64,000 nucleotides of DNA from Mya arenaria (lineage: Eukaryota; Mollusca; Bivalvia; Myida; Myidae). This document shows, in pieces, positions 1 through 12,700 of the stretch. The stretch covers positions 19,957,045-20,021,044 of the forward strand of contig NC_069127.1 of the NCBI RefSeq assembly GCF_026914265.1, given 5' to 3'. The position numbers and the translations under genes were made by a program. Under the pieces are notes generated by a model. The model saw nothing but the letters and a program-made list of their open reading frames with translations, had not been told where the DNA came from and searched no databases. Every line of letters begins with the position of its first letter. Position 1 is the first letter of the stretch.

Positions 1-787
1 AAGTATATCCACATCGTATTTCAAATGTAGAATGTAATATTACAAAATTCTTCTAATTGTATGTCAGAAAAATTAGTCAGCCGTACTCTGAAACTAAACT
101 GGGATGTGGTAAAGTTTTGAATAAGCAATATTATGCATAAAGAGCTGAAACTCTGGTATATTAAAAAATCATGAGGAGGCAATAATCTCAACGAACTGAT
201 TTACAGTTAAAGCTGAAAATGGGAGGGACAACACTAGCAGTGCAACACGACGTAAAAGTGACCTACTTCTCTTTGTTTACAACAAAAATCCCGCTGAAAA
301 TTAATCCATATTAGTTAGTATAATATGGGATAAACCAACTTTATGAAGAAGTAAACTGTTAACTACTTGAAAACAACATCATTTATAATATAATGTTTAG
401 TTTGTTAGCATCTATGCTACAGTACATGTATAAATTTAGGGAATGGCTATATGGGGAAAAAGTGAATATCAATTTCAATATAATACTGTGAAAGATATAT
501 ATTTGTAAATTATCATTAAAGCAAATTAAAATATATTTAGTTGTACAAGGTCCTTGTCACCTTGAAGAGCTGTATACTTCTAAATTTATCTCTGACAATT
601 AAATGTGCAAAATTTTAATGGATGGCATTTTTTTCTTTCAATAAAACTGCTTAAACTTTATTCATAAGTTAAGAAATATGCCCAAGTAGTTCCCTTTAAG
701 AAAGTTGCCATACAATTGAAAACTCTTTGATACAGCTCCTGTATAATGACCCCAGAATAGTAGTATTAAATTCTACCGGCAACATAC
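1..787. other. Left edge, 3' side of coiled-coil gene; no secure exon
   Basis: AT-rich sequence downstream of the last exon I can support for the minus-strand gene. One weak possibility is a terminal exon whose acceptor is at about 592. It would read AGA then TAA in the phase left open by the preceding exon, ending the protein one residue later. Apart from this I see no coding signal, tandem repeat or inverted repeat here. Confidence 0.3.
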
Positions 788-3700
788 CACATCTCTGAGA
801 GCTGCCCCCTCCAGAATATCTGTGATGTCGCCATGGCGATCCATGATCCTGAAAGGTTGTCTTAGGATTATAAACTACCAAAATTGATTCCAAATGTACA
901 CATTCAATGCACAACTTGCATACATGTACATGAAAACAGAACATACTGTTTAGGACTTCATATTTGTGGCAAGGATTAAAACTGGAAAAAATCAGCCATT
1001 TTTTGCTGTCTTTCTATCAGAAGTAAGTTTCATTTGTAAATGTCTACGTACAGGGTGAGGGAATTAACTGAAGGGCAAACCACTACCCAAAATAGGAGGA
1101 CAAGCCATTTCTGCAAATGAACATCATGAACCTGGCCCCAATTTCTCGAAACTTCTAAAGTCTCTTATAACAGGATTAAGCTAAGCTCACTATTTTTCTT
1201 TCTCAATAATTTGCATAATATTTAATTAGTTAAGATTTTTCATACTTTAGATAGGAGTTATCTTTATAATAATTACAATCAACCATTTTACCTTTATCAA
1301 CATTCATTTTAAGTATGTATTTCGGCTAATTGAAATATGCTACTTCAGACTGTTAAGCTTAAGAAGTTTCGAGAAATCAGGGCCTCAGGTATTGGCAGCT
1401 GCAGTGTTGGTTGAAAAAACGTTGCAAATACCTCCAAAGTTAAAGTTTTTGCATGACACTATCTGCTGCCAATACCATTCTCACAGAAAATAATAAGACT
1501 TTAATCAAACACGAGATGTATAATTCATAAAGCATCATTGTTAAAAATACATTTTGTTTAGTTTTTGCTGGTGTTTCTTCCTTCACTAACCTGTTTGCAG
1601 CTGCAGTGTTGGTCATGGCCATCTGGTACATCTTGTTCAGCTTTCTCTGGTGTTTCTTCCTCGACTTCTCCCTGCTCTTCAACACCATCCTCTTTAGAAT
1701 CTTAACATGGACATAGAATATTTATAATACTTTATTGGTTTGCAGAATGTATACAAATGATTGAGGTAGAAGCAGATGTTATTTTGATAAACAAATGATA
1801 ACACTTTAAGTAAAATGCTGACATTTATCAAAATGAACTATATATGTACTATGATGTTTGTCTCTCATATCAGTCAAAGTAACCTTTCTAAAGTTGTACT
1901 ATTATGAGCAACTGTCGCATGACTGTGGTGTTAATGTTGTAAGTATCTTTTCATTGGTATCCAACTCTTTACCAATTGACAAACAACACTAAAAAGGAAC
2001 TTTCTAGAATTGTGTATGGCTTAAGGGGTAATAAATTACCTCATCTGGATCTGGGGGTTTCTCTCCAAGGTCGAGAGAAAAGCAGGCGAGGGGCGGCATC
2101 TCCAGCTGAAACATACGTTTTCACTATCAATAGGGTTTTACCCAGTTTTATAAAAGGACTGGAAGCTGCAGAAAAGGTATAGGGTGCTTAATGAGAACAG
2201 GGCATCAGGCTGTGAAGAACACAAACATGAATTTGACCGAAAATGTTAGATGCAATAAGTATGTATTTTTAATCAGAACAGAATTTTAAACAAAACAAAA
2301 GAAAATGTTTGATGAACTAAAGCATTCAATGTTTAATTATCTAAAGCATTCAATCCTAAAAAGGCATGCTGGTCTCCATGAGGGCCGAGGCATGCTACCA
2401 GAAAAGGAGAGGGTGCAGCACCCTTCCATAAGTCTTTGGCCAATAATGAAAAATATCTTCTAAATCATTCACTCCAATTCATGAAAATTGTCAGGGACAG
2501 ACATAGTCGAAATACAGCTGTTAAGATTCATTTGCATTAATTCAAAACAAAAGAACATTTAAAACCAAGTCACCTTTGGACATCTTAACTCCAGATCTAG
2601 TGCAGCATTTTTAGCAACCTGTGTTGAGTTCTTCCTTCTTCTCTCCTGAAGTATCCAAACAATTATTGTAGCATGTTCACTACTTAATAACCTCATGAAG
2701 GAGCACATTTATTATATAAATAAATAGTAAACAAACTCAAGACCTATCTGACACACCAGCCCAGTTGAATTTAAGGTGGGTCATTTTTAGCAAAATTTAC
2801 AAGACCAAAAAAAGGTAATAAAATGAGTTTTCGCTCTGTAAAAAGCTGGAAGGTGTTTTTGATGTCCGAGCTATATGCTTGAAGTATCATTGGCAATGTG
2901 TGTACTATTAAATTATGTTACAAGTGTTTTCTGGAATGGTTTTTCTTAAGTTAAAGCCAGAGTTAAAGATTTTCCATGATGAAAGTGACATCATCAAGGC
3001 TATTGAACAAGTTTGAACAAGCCAAATGTCACTCAATGTTACAAATTCCTTCCACACTCTGTATGTTTTAGAAAGTCGACTATAGGATAAAGAACAGGTC
3101 TAAATGCTAAACATGCTTCAACCCACTGTTATGAAACTTAACACTCACCCTAGGTGATTTGGGTGACTTGGGGGCGTTGGGGCCATGAGCACTCTGGTAT
3201 TTCTGTGTGATGGCCCAGGAGTCCCCACGATGCGATGCCTCCGAGATGTGGCTTAGTGATCGACCCTCCATACCCGGGCCCGCATCCTCCCTGACATGGG
3301 CCGGCGCGGAGCTTTCATTGAAGTCATCTTCTGGTTCAATGTCAGGATGACTTGCATGGTCCATCACTGGAAGCCAAATAAACAGTTAAAAAGATGTCTG
3401 TTGACCATTTTTATCAGCAGGTCAAGAGGAAAAAATGAACAGTTTTTTGGTTGCTTCAAGTTGATATCTTGTGTAAACATGTATACCAGTTTCCAATAAG
3501 TTTAAGCATCACCCTGACCATAAAGGCTGGTATTTAATATGGTTGATACTTTCAAGTTCTCATATGAAATGGTTACCATTTCTTTCGACTTTAATATGCT
3601 GATAGAAGACCTCGGGTTTGCAGATACATGTTTAACATTGTATATTTTCATAAACACAAAGTTCATTTTTGTAAGGCAATATTAAGTTGATCTAAGTAGC

Positions 3701-6700
3701 GAAAGTGAAACAGTTACCATTTTTCTTCACTTTGAAGTGTTCATAGAAAACTTCTGGTTTGCGGATGTCCCTCCAGAACTGATCCACATCGGCCTGTGTC
3801 TTTAATTTGCCCTCGCGACGTAATTTGTCTTGTAGCACCACTATCTATATAGAGGGAAATAAGGACAGTGTAAGGTATAGGTTATAGAAAAAAATATTGG
3901 TTTTTAGCTCTACTGGCCAAAGGCCAGAAGAGCTTATGCGATGGTAATGTGTACGTAGTATGTGCATCCGTGCGTCCGTGCGGTCGTGCGTTCATGCGTC
4001 TGTAAACAATTGCTTGTGAACACCATACAGTCTTCAGTTTTGATTGTATCTCGATGAAACTTGTACAGTATTTAGATATCCATTAGAGCTGGGTTCCTTT
4101 CGAAAACCAGCCAGATCCGCCCATGCATGCCTAGATTATGGCCCTTGATAGTATAAAAAAAATGCTATTGTGTAAACAATTGGTTGTAAACAATTGGTTG
4201 TGAACACGATACAGTCTTCAGTTTTTATTGTATCTCAATGAAACTTGTACAGTATCTAGATATCCATTAGAGCTCGGTTCCTTTCGAAAACCAGCCAGAT
4301 CTGCCCATGAATGCCTAGATTATGGGCAATGAAAGTTTTAAAGAAATGCTCTCTATTTTTAGCCAGGTCTGCATGAGCGAATTCTATTTTTAGCCAAGTT
4401 TACATGTACATGTAAATTCAAGTCTAGAGTTAAGGGAGACAATTTGCAAGTCTAGGATTTTAAGAGACAATTTGCTTTTTGCTTCTGCAGCTGATTTTGT
4501 GAATTACTCTGCCTTGTTCTTGTTGAAAGCCCAAAGGCCATTTTTTAGCTTTAAGTTCTGTAGTTTGCGCATTCATCTTAACAAAATTGGTTGTGAATGT
4601 TTAAGTTATGCACCTGGTGTCATTACTGGCCACACCCAGGGTTCACAGGTTTGGTAAACATAAATCTGGAAAGGTTTAAAAATCTTTTTGTGTGTTCGTG
4701 GATCCATCTCAGCACAATTGATTGTGAATGTTTGTTCAAATTGATCAATGTTGTCCTAGGATGCCCTTGACTTTGACCTTTTGACCAACTTTTTTTAACT
4801 TTTAAAACTACAGAAATTTTTACAAGAGTACAGTTTTGAAAGCATTTTATTTTTGTCAGATGACTTTTACTTGGCACATATTAAAATAGTTCATGGAACT
4901 AATCTGCTTACAATACTTTCTGTGCTCAGATGTTGAACGTGCTACGTTTTCAGGTAAGCCAAACACAAAACATAAACCATATGTCTGTTGCCTTTTACCC
5001 ATACATACATGCTCTGGATTGATATGACCACAAAAGCCATGCCAGTAGAGCATAGGCCCTTTTGGGCCTCTTGTTAAAGAAAACCTTCTATACGCATGAT
5101 CATTTATGCACATTTTTATGATTTGTCATATGACTATTAGATTATACAAATTTTAGCTTGACTGTGACGAAAAAACTGATAGCTTATGGAAAAATCACAC
5201 TTCCAGTCCTTTTCCTTGGCATAAATCACTTCATGTATCCTTTTTGAGAGGCCATGAGCAAGTTCCCTTAAAAATGTAGATCGAAACCCTTATCCTCTAC
5301 AGTGAGAGGCAACACATATTCCACAAGACCACTACCACCACTCAAATGACTAGTGACAAAATCATACCAGACATTTTCAAATAAGACAGTTTCTGAAATT
5401 CAAAATCTCACATCTCATATAAAATGCATGTGCCTGTAAACCCAGTCCACATGTTTGCAGACATTCTGTGTGCAGTTTCTTACCCATGATTTGAAGGTTG
5501 GTGTCATCAAAATCTGATACAAACAAGATTCCACATAGCATATTTAAATCATGTACAAATTTGTACTAAACAATTATGAAAATAGGTTAACAAAACAGGC
5601 AATTATAATAAACAAACCTTAAATACCTAAAGCTTGTACACCTGGTTGATATCACTTTATGTTTTTAGCTCATAATTTATAAAGGGCTATAGTATTTGAG
5701 ACCTTTTCAGTAGTATTTGAGACCTTTTTATAGACACCCCCCTCCCCTCTGGCTTCCCCACCCCTCCCCAAAACACTATATACACCCCTCCAACACAATT
5801 AGTATTACCCCCCCCCCCCCCACTTTATTGTATATACTTATTTTTCTGTTTTCCAGTAATTCCAATCAACACAAAGATGAAGTTTGGAGGTTATTTAAAT
5901 GGATCTTAATATTGATCGAAAAAAAGTTAACAATTTTTTTATACCATTGACAAGGATAACTGACAATGATTAAGCAAGGAGAATGGAGATCAGAATATGT
6001 GTAACAATAGCTTTTTATGTTGTTGAAATCATCTGATAAGAGCTACAAATATAAGAATAATACCCTAGCAATGTCCGTCCTTGGCAGCCCCTGTAGGAAA
6101 CTGTCATCATTCTTTAACTCCATCTTTTCCAGGCGACGAACAAACCTATGCTCTGCTCGCTGAAATCAACAAAACAAAAAACATCTGTAATTATCATAGT
6201 ATACCAATGTAACACTTTTAACTAAAAGCATTAAGGAATAAGGATGATTTGTCAAATTATGATCTTGTCACAAAAACCAAGCACATTGTGTAAAATACTT
6301 AAAATAAGCTGAGTTGCGTTATTCTATTTGCATATGGTACAAGAATTAAAGCTTCAATTTTTCTCACGGAATTTACATTTCAATAAATTAGGTAAACATA
6401 CATATATAACTCACCTGACAACAAATTCATTTTTAATAAAAAAAAAAATGTAAAATATATTTTCCTTTAATATGTAATACATGTTTGACTTTTGTCATGA
6501 TTATAAGATTATAAGCAACACTTATTCTAACTGCAACTATATATACATGTAATATTCAACTACAATTCACACATAATACGGTAGTGTTTAATATCAGTAT
6601 CACTCTAAGTGCTAGTGAGATGTCAGTCATTGGGTCAAATACAAACTAGTGAATAAGAATAAATATGATATGTCCAAAACTTATATATTCAGCTGTAATA

Positions 6701-9700
6701 GCAGACCACGCCAAAAACAGAAAATAATAACAATAAAACAGCCACAAAAAACAATGAAACTTAAAAATGCTAATAATAGTCTAATTCTACAAGCTTGAAG
6801 AAAGTATTGTTGTTGTTTTTATGTAAGCAAGTTAATTAATTAATGCAAGTATTCTAGCATGATTATATGTTGAACATTAAAAAAAGAAGAATCTGGATAT
6901 TTTTTAGTATTTCTAAAAGGCTATTTTAGTTCCCCACTGTATATTACTCTTACATCTACAAAATTAAAAAAAAACAATACAACTACATGATTTCTGAAAA
7001 TGATTTACATACAGTGCTAAGTAAGGTTAATTGGCTTTGGTGAAATAAGGAAGAAGTTTGTTAAGTCATATTATAGAATATAAATTGAAACAAGAGCACC
7101 GCCTTGGATGCCAACACTTGTCCATTGTTTTTTATTTGACTAAGGGGCATAACTCAAAACTTGTTTAATCCAGCCTGACTCTCTACACCTAATAATGGAG
7201 GAATATATATAATGTCATTGGAAACAATTGTGTACTAAGTTTCATGATACTAAGATTATAAGTATCTATCGTGTTTCCGGTAAGGATAGAAAAATCCGAC
7301 CTGAGGGCACGCATGTAAGCGGTTAATGAGGCTTGCCAAGTTACCGGTCACGCAGCATGCCTGAAGGTCAGATATTTCGATCTGGACCGGAAAAACATGA
7401 TTGTTATTTTTTCTTGCGTACCGAAAATTATGAATTTTTGGAAAAATTGACGTATAAAATGCATTTTGTACATATCACCAAAAACCGTGTGCGGGGTTAA
7501 GTGTACTGACGTCATAAAGCGCAGTAATTTTAAATCACTATTGACGTCAAATAGTTCCTCTAAAAATTGCGCTTTTACGATTATTAATTTAAATTAAAAG
7601 TATTGCATACTTATATTTTTGATTGCACTTTTTTAAAATTGCATAATATACTTTTCATAAACCACACAATAAAAGAAATAAGAAGTGGCGCGTTGTTGGG
7701 TTTGACTTATCTTACATTGGGTGGGGTGTAAGACAAGTTTTTCCAGCACTGGTCACATGACCAGAAACACATGTCCGGTATGCAAGAAACAAGTATCCGA
7801 TGTACTAAGTATGTAAATTGTGGATGCCTGGTGACCCGATATGATTTTGGTATCTTTTGAACAGTGTTAACTTGAAGAGAAAGAATATATCTGAAAATCA
7901 TACCAAGAATTATGTCACAAAGAAGCTTTTTGGGCTTTGTAAGATTTGAAAATAGGCCACTTCACGTCTGGGGTGGTATTCAACTTACGGTCATTCATCT
8001 TTGACTTCATTCCTGTATTGGTCAGTTATTTATAACAAGTAATCCGCTTTGCTACATCGTTCTTAAATCCAATTAAGACCAATATTGAATACCAGCCCTG
8101 ATTGGTTTGAAATAAAGATCAAACATATAAATTAAATAATTTACTTAAACTAAAATGTTTTTTCGGTCATTTATTTGACAAGTTTTTTTTATCAGCAACC
8201 AATAACCTTTCGATAGTCAAATATTATAAGGTCACCTTTAAGGCATCAAACTTAAATATTATCCCAATCGGTGTGATAAAATGTGCATTTGATCACTTAT
8301 ATATTTTAAGTTTCATGTGAATTGATATCTTTACTGTTTCCGATTTATTGCCAATAATAAATGTTGCATAACCCCAAACGCCATAAGGACAACACCAAGG
8401 CTCTGACACTTCCTCATCTTTTTTACTTTAATAAAGAGACAAGTTAAAAGGTATATGTGAACATTATGACCTGGCAACACAAAATATCTGCACCCGAGTG
8501 CGAGACAAATTACCTCCTCTTTCTGTGGAGTTGGTGGCTTTTTGTTGGCTTCATGATCGCTCTACATGCATAATACAATATTGTGCAATGGAGCTTTTAA
8601 GTACACTAAATTGTATATTATAAAAGCAACTTCTTTTCATTGGAGTTTTACCTTACCTTATATAGAAAGTACACTAGATATAAGCATCTATTGTCTTGAT
8701 TTTTGCCTTATCTATAAGCATACAAGCTCATATTTTCAAACATAATGAAATTTTAAGCATAAGTTGGCATTGTAATATCACTTTTAAACAAGGTTATAAT
8801 TAAAAGTTATCCCAAAGCAAACATTTCCATATTTAAGACACAGAATTTCCATGCCTGTTTCTACTACGTGAAACCTCTCTATCTGAGAGACCTTAGCACC
8901 AATGAATTAATACAGTGGTTATCATCATACATTTCTATATCCAAGTCAGCTGGTGTCAATGAAACTTTTCTTTCTTTGTTTGAGAGTTCAAAACATCTCT
9001 ACCGGATATATAAGACTTACTACAGGGGATTCTATGTGGATACGATTTGCAATTCTCTCTAAAGAGTTGAAATCTACAGGGATCACACAATAGCTTTATA
9101 TTTCAATAATGTCAAATACAACTTACTATGAACAATTACATGTAATTACAAGTTACATTCATACAGATACAGAAATAAGATTGATACGCTTCATTAGATT
9201 CCAATTAAAAAAACAATTATATATATATATACTGAAACACATTGAAGCAGTAAACAAATCTTTTCTCAGAACTGTATGAAAGTATTTCACCCAAACACCC
9301 TACCTCCTCTTCTTCATGGAGTAGGGCCCTTTTCCTGGCTTCCTCACGATCTCTCTGCTCCTGGCGCTGTTTTATAACCTTCTGCTCAAGAAATTCGATG
9401 TACTCTGCATAGTATTTATCCTGGACATGGTTGTCACCCAGGCCCAGCAGCCGCCTCTGTAATGTAGGATATTTATCCCTTAGTGCTCAAGAAACTTTAT
9501 GTTAACTCTGCAAAGAATGTTAACTCTGCATAGAATGACGCCTGGACATGCTTCTCACACAGGTGTAAAAGTTACCTCTGTAAGGTGGGGTTGAACATGT
9601 ACATTTTAACTCGGGTTTATCATACTTACAATGGTCATAATTTAATGCAATTCAAACATATTTTTTGGTATAATTTCAATGTGTGCCAGACTTGGTTGAA

Positions 9701-12700
9701 ATCTTAATGTTTACATTATTGATCTAGTCACATCAAGCCTAGTAGAAGAAGAAAGTAAATATTAGGGTTTGTTGATTAAAGTCTAATAACAGCTAGTAAT
9801 GACCACTGCTCGAACCATAAAGGTGAGAGTAGTCTAGTGGTACCAGTGACCACCTCCCACTCAAGAGGTTGTGGGTTCAATCCCAGCAAGGTAAATCTTC
9901 TTTTGGCCTCAAAAAAAGGACAAAGTACTGGTTCCTGCCCAGGAAGAAGACTTGATCGTCATTCATATCAGTTTTCATGAATACAGCTGTCATAACAATT
10001 GCGTTAAAAAAAAGATATAATAGTAAAAATGATTGATCACTTGCATCTTAATGTATTTATAGAAACAATTTCAAATGCCACTGTGACTGTCTCATTTCAG
10101 CTGTCAATCTTCATGTTGTGGCCAACAAAATCGACCACTAGCAGGGAAGAATACAACCAACCTGTTCACGAGCTCTGCGCCGTGCTCTATCCTCCTCTTC
10201 TGCATCAACGCTGCTCTCCGCTTTTTTCACAGCCTTCTTCTTTGGCTTTTCTTTCTGTGAAAAAGTAGGGCTTAAAATGTTAAAGTTTGTGGTATTACTG
10301 GCATTTTAAAAGATGATGACAAAAATAATTTAATCAAAATGAGTGAAAAAATGGGACACATTTTTGTTTAAACACATAAAAACTTTAATTAGTGAAAAAA
10401 AAAATTATTTATATAGTTATAAGAATCACATTTTTGTGGTATTCATGTTGCATCCTGCGTTCATACAAAACAAACAAGTGAACAAACTAGATTAATCCTT
10501 AAATGTACAAGCAGAAGAAAGTTACTGTGCATGCAAAAGCAAACCATTTATGACTTTAGAAGTAGCTTTTGAGTGTTTTTATTTATAAATAAAACACTCA
10601 AAAGGCTACTTCTATAGTAAAATAAATGCAATGTAATACAATTTGTCAAATACTTTGAGGAAATAACTCTCTGTACCAGAATTGCATTCATATAAATAAA
10701 ATAAAAATCAGAATCTATCAATATGCACTTGTCGAACATGTTTTTCTAATAATTTATTATGCACTGTGAGTGACATTATTCCAATGGTAGATCTTCAAAT
10801 GAAACATTTATGAACCCAAGTAAACACAAACCTTTGAAGCCTGGTGACTCTTGTCCTCTAGTCCATACTCTGCTAGTATGTGAGGTAATGCTGACTTTGA
10901 ATGAGCTGAGTAATGAGTCTGCACAAGTTTCAATGTAAGGGGTCCATTGTCATTTTTTGTTTGTTCATTATCTTTAACATCTGATTTAAATTTTGCTTTC
11001 TTTTTCTGTTTGCCTATAGGTTTATTTTCTTTATTTTGCTGTGCTTGATTGTCTGTATTATCTGTGTCATTGGCTTTAGTCTCTGTCTTTTCTTTTTGAG
11101 CAGGTGTTTCTGTGTCAACGTCTTTTGAGTCTTTTGCTGAAAAACAGTAGAAGCAATGATAAATGGAGGTATTAAATATTAAAGACGGGACAAATATCTT
11201 TAATGTACGGACCAATTATAATCATGTTATAAAAGTATAAGATTCATTTGTTCTTATTATGAATATACATCATTAGTTTTATAACAGTTTACAATGGTTA
11301 AGCATAGGAACTAACCCTCATTATTTTCCTGCACTGTAGAATCAATCTGAAGTATAGAAAACACAAATAATCTCTCCGAGTGATTTCTTAATCATAATAC
11401 AACTTTAAATGACTGATTTCTTTAATAATAATAAAAACTTTATTTTAAGATAGTAACACATCAAAATTAAACACCATATTATCACAGACCATTATTTTTA
11501 ACCATGTTAAACTAAATATTGAAGTGTCACTCTTATTCAAAATCAATACATACATATGTATACCAAACATAGATTTTGAGTGATACACCCTCAAATACTT
11601 ACTAAACTAGATCAAAGCATTCTCCTGATATTGCACGGAAATATTTTTTTACATTAGAGGTCACAGCGACGTTGACCTTTGACCTTGTGACCCCCCAAAA
11701 TATAGGAGTTTTCTAAACCTCATGATCAACCTCCCTACCAAGTTTGGTGAACCTAGGTCAAACCATTCTCAAGATATTGAGCGGAAATGTTTTTTACATT
11801 GGGGGTCGCCGCGACCTTGACCTTTGACCTAGTGACCCCAAAAACAATAGGGATCTTCTACACCTCATGACCAACCTCCCTACCAAGTTTGGTGAACCTA
11901 GGTCAAACCGTTCTCAAGATTTTGAGCAGAAATGTTTTTTATATTGGGGGTCGCCGCGACCTTGACCTTTGACCTAGTGACCCCAAAAACAATAGGGATC
12001 CTCTACACCTCACGACCAACCTCCCTACCAAGTTTGGTGAACCTAGGTCAAACCATTCTCAAGATATTGAGCGGAAATGTTTTTACATTGGGGGTCGCCG
12101 CGACCTTGACCTTTGACCTAGTGACCCCAAAAACAATAGGGATCCTCTACACCTCACGACCAACCTCCCTACCAAGTTTGGTGAACCTAGGTCAAACCAT
12201 TCTCAAGATATTGAGCGGAAATGTTTTTTACATTGGGGGTCGCCGCGACCTTGACCTTTGACCTAGTGACCCCAAAAACAATAGGGATCTTCTACACCTC
12301 ATGACCAACCTCCCTACCAAGTTTGGTGAACCTAGGTCAAACCATTGTCAAGATATTGAGCGGAAATGTTTTTTACATTGGGGGTCGCCGCGACCTTGAC
12401 CTTTGACCTAGTGACCCCAAAAACGATAGGGATCTTCTACACCTCATGACCAACCTCCCTACCAAGTTTGGTGATCCTAGGTCATGCGGTTTTCCAGTTA
12501 TCGATCGGAAACGAAGTGTGACGTACGGACGGACTGACGGACTGACGGACTACCGGACTGACGGACAGGGCAAAAACAATATGTCTCCCCCAGAGAGGGG
12601 GAGACATAATAACGCATTTATTTACAGATAACAATATTATAACCGTGTATTTATTATAGCTGAAAATGCAAAAATATTAAATGATTAGTGAATCCTAAAA

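Noticed and set aside
1591..1700. Alternative acidic reading frame (EEQGEVEEETPEKAEQ) for this exon
   Set aside because: It does not fit the phase left by the preceding exon. The basic frame joins both neighbours in phase and continues as IMDRHGDITDILEGAAL.
9830..9900. Functional tRNA gene
   Set aside because: A and B boxes are present, but no complete cloverleaf or terminator; the attached body and A-rich tail fit a SINE.
10557..10614. MicroRNA precursor
   Set aside because: The palindrome has almost no loop and is nearly perfect along its length, unlike a typical pre-miRNA; kept only as an inverted repeat.
11932..12631. Open frames in the 145-bp array (peptide repeating TFDLVTPKTIGILYTSRP)
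   Set aside because: Tandem DNA repeat read through. Neighbouring units break the frame and there is no gene structure.
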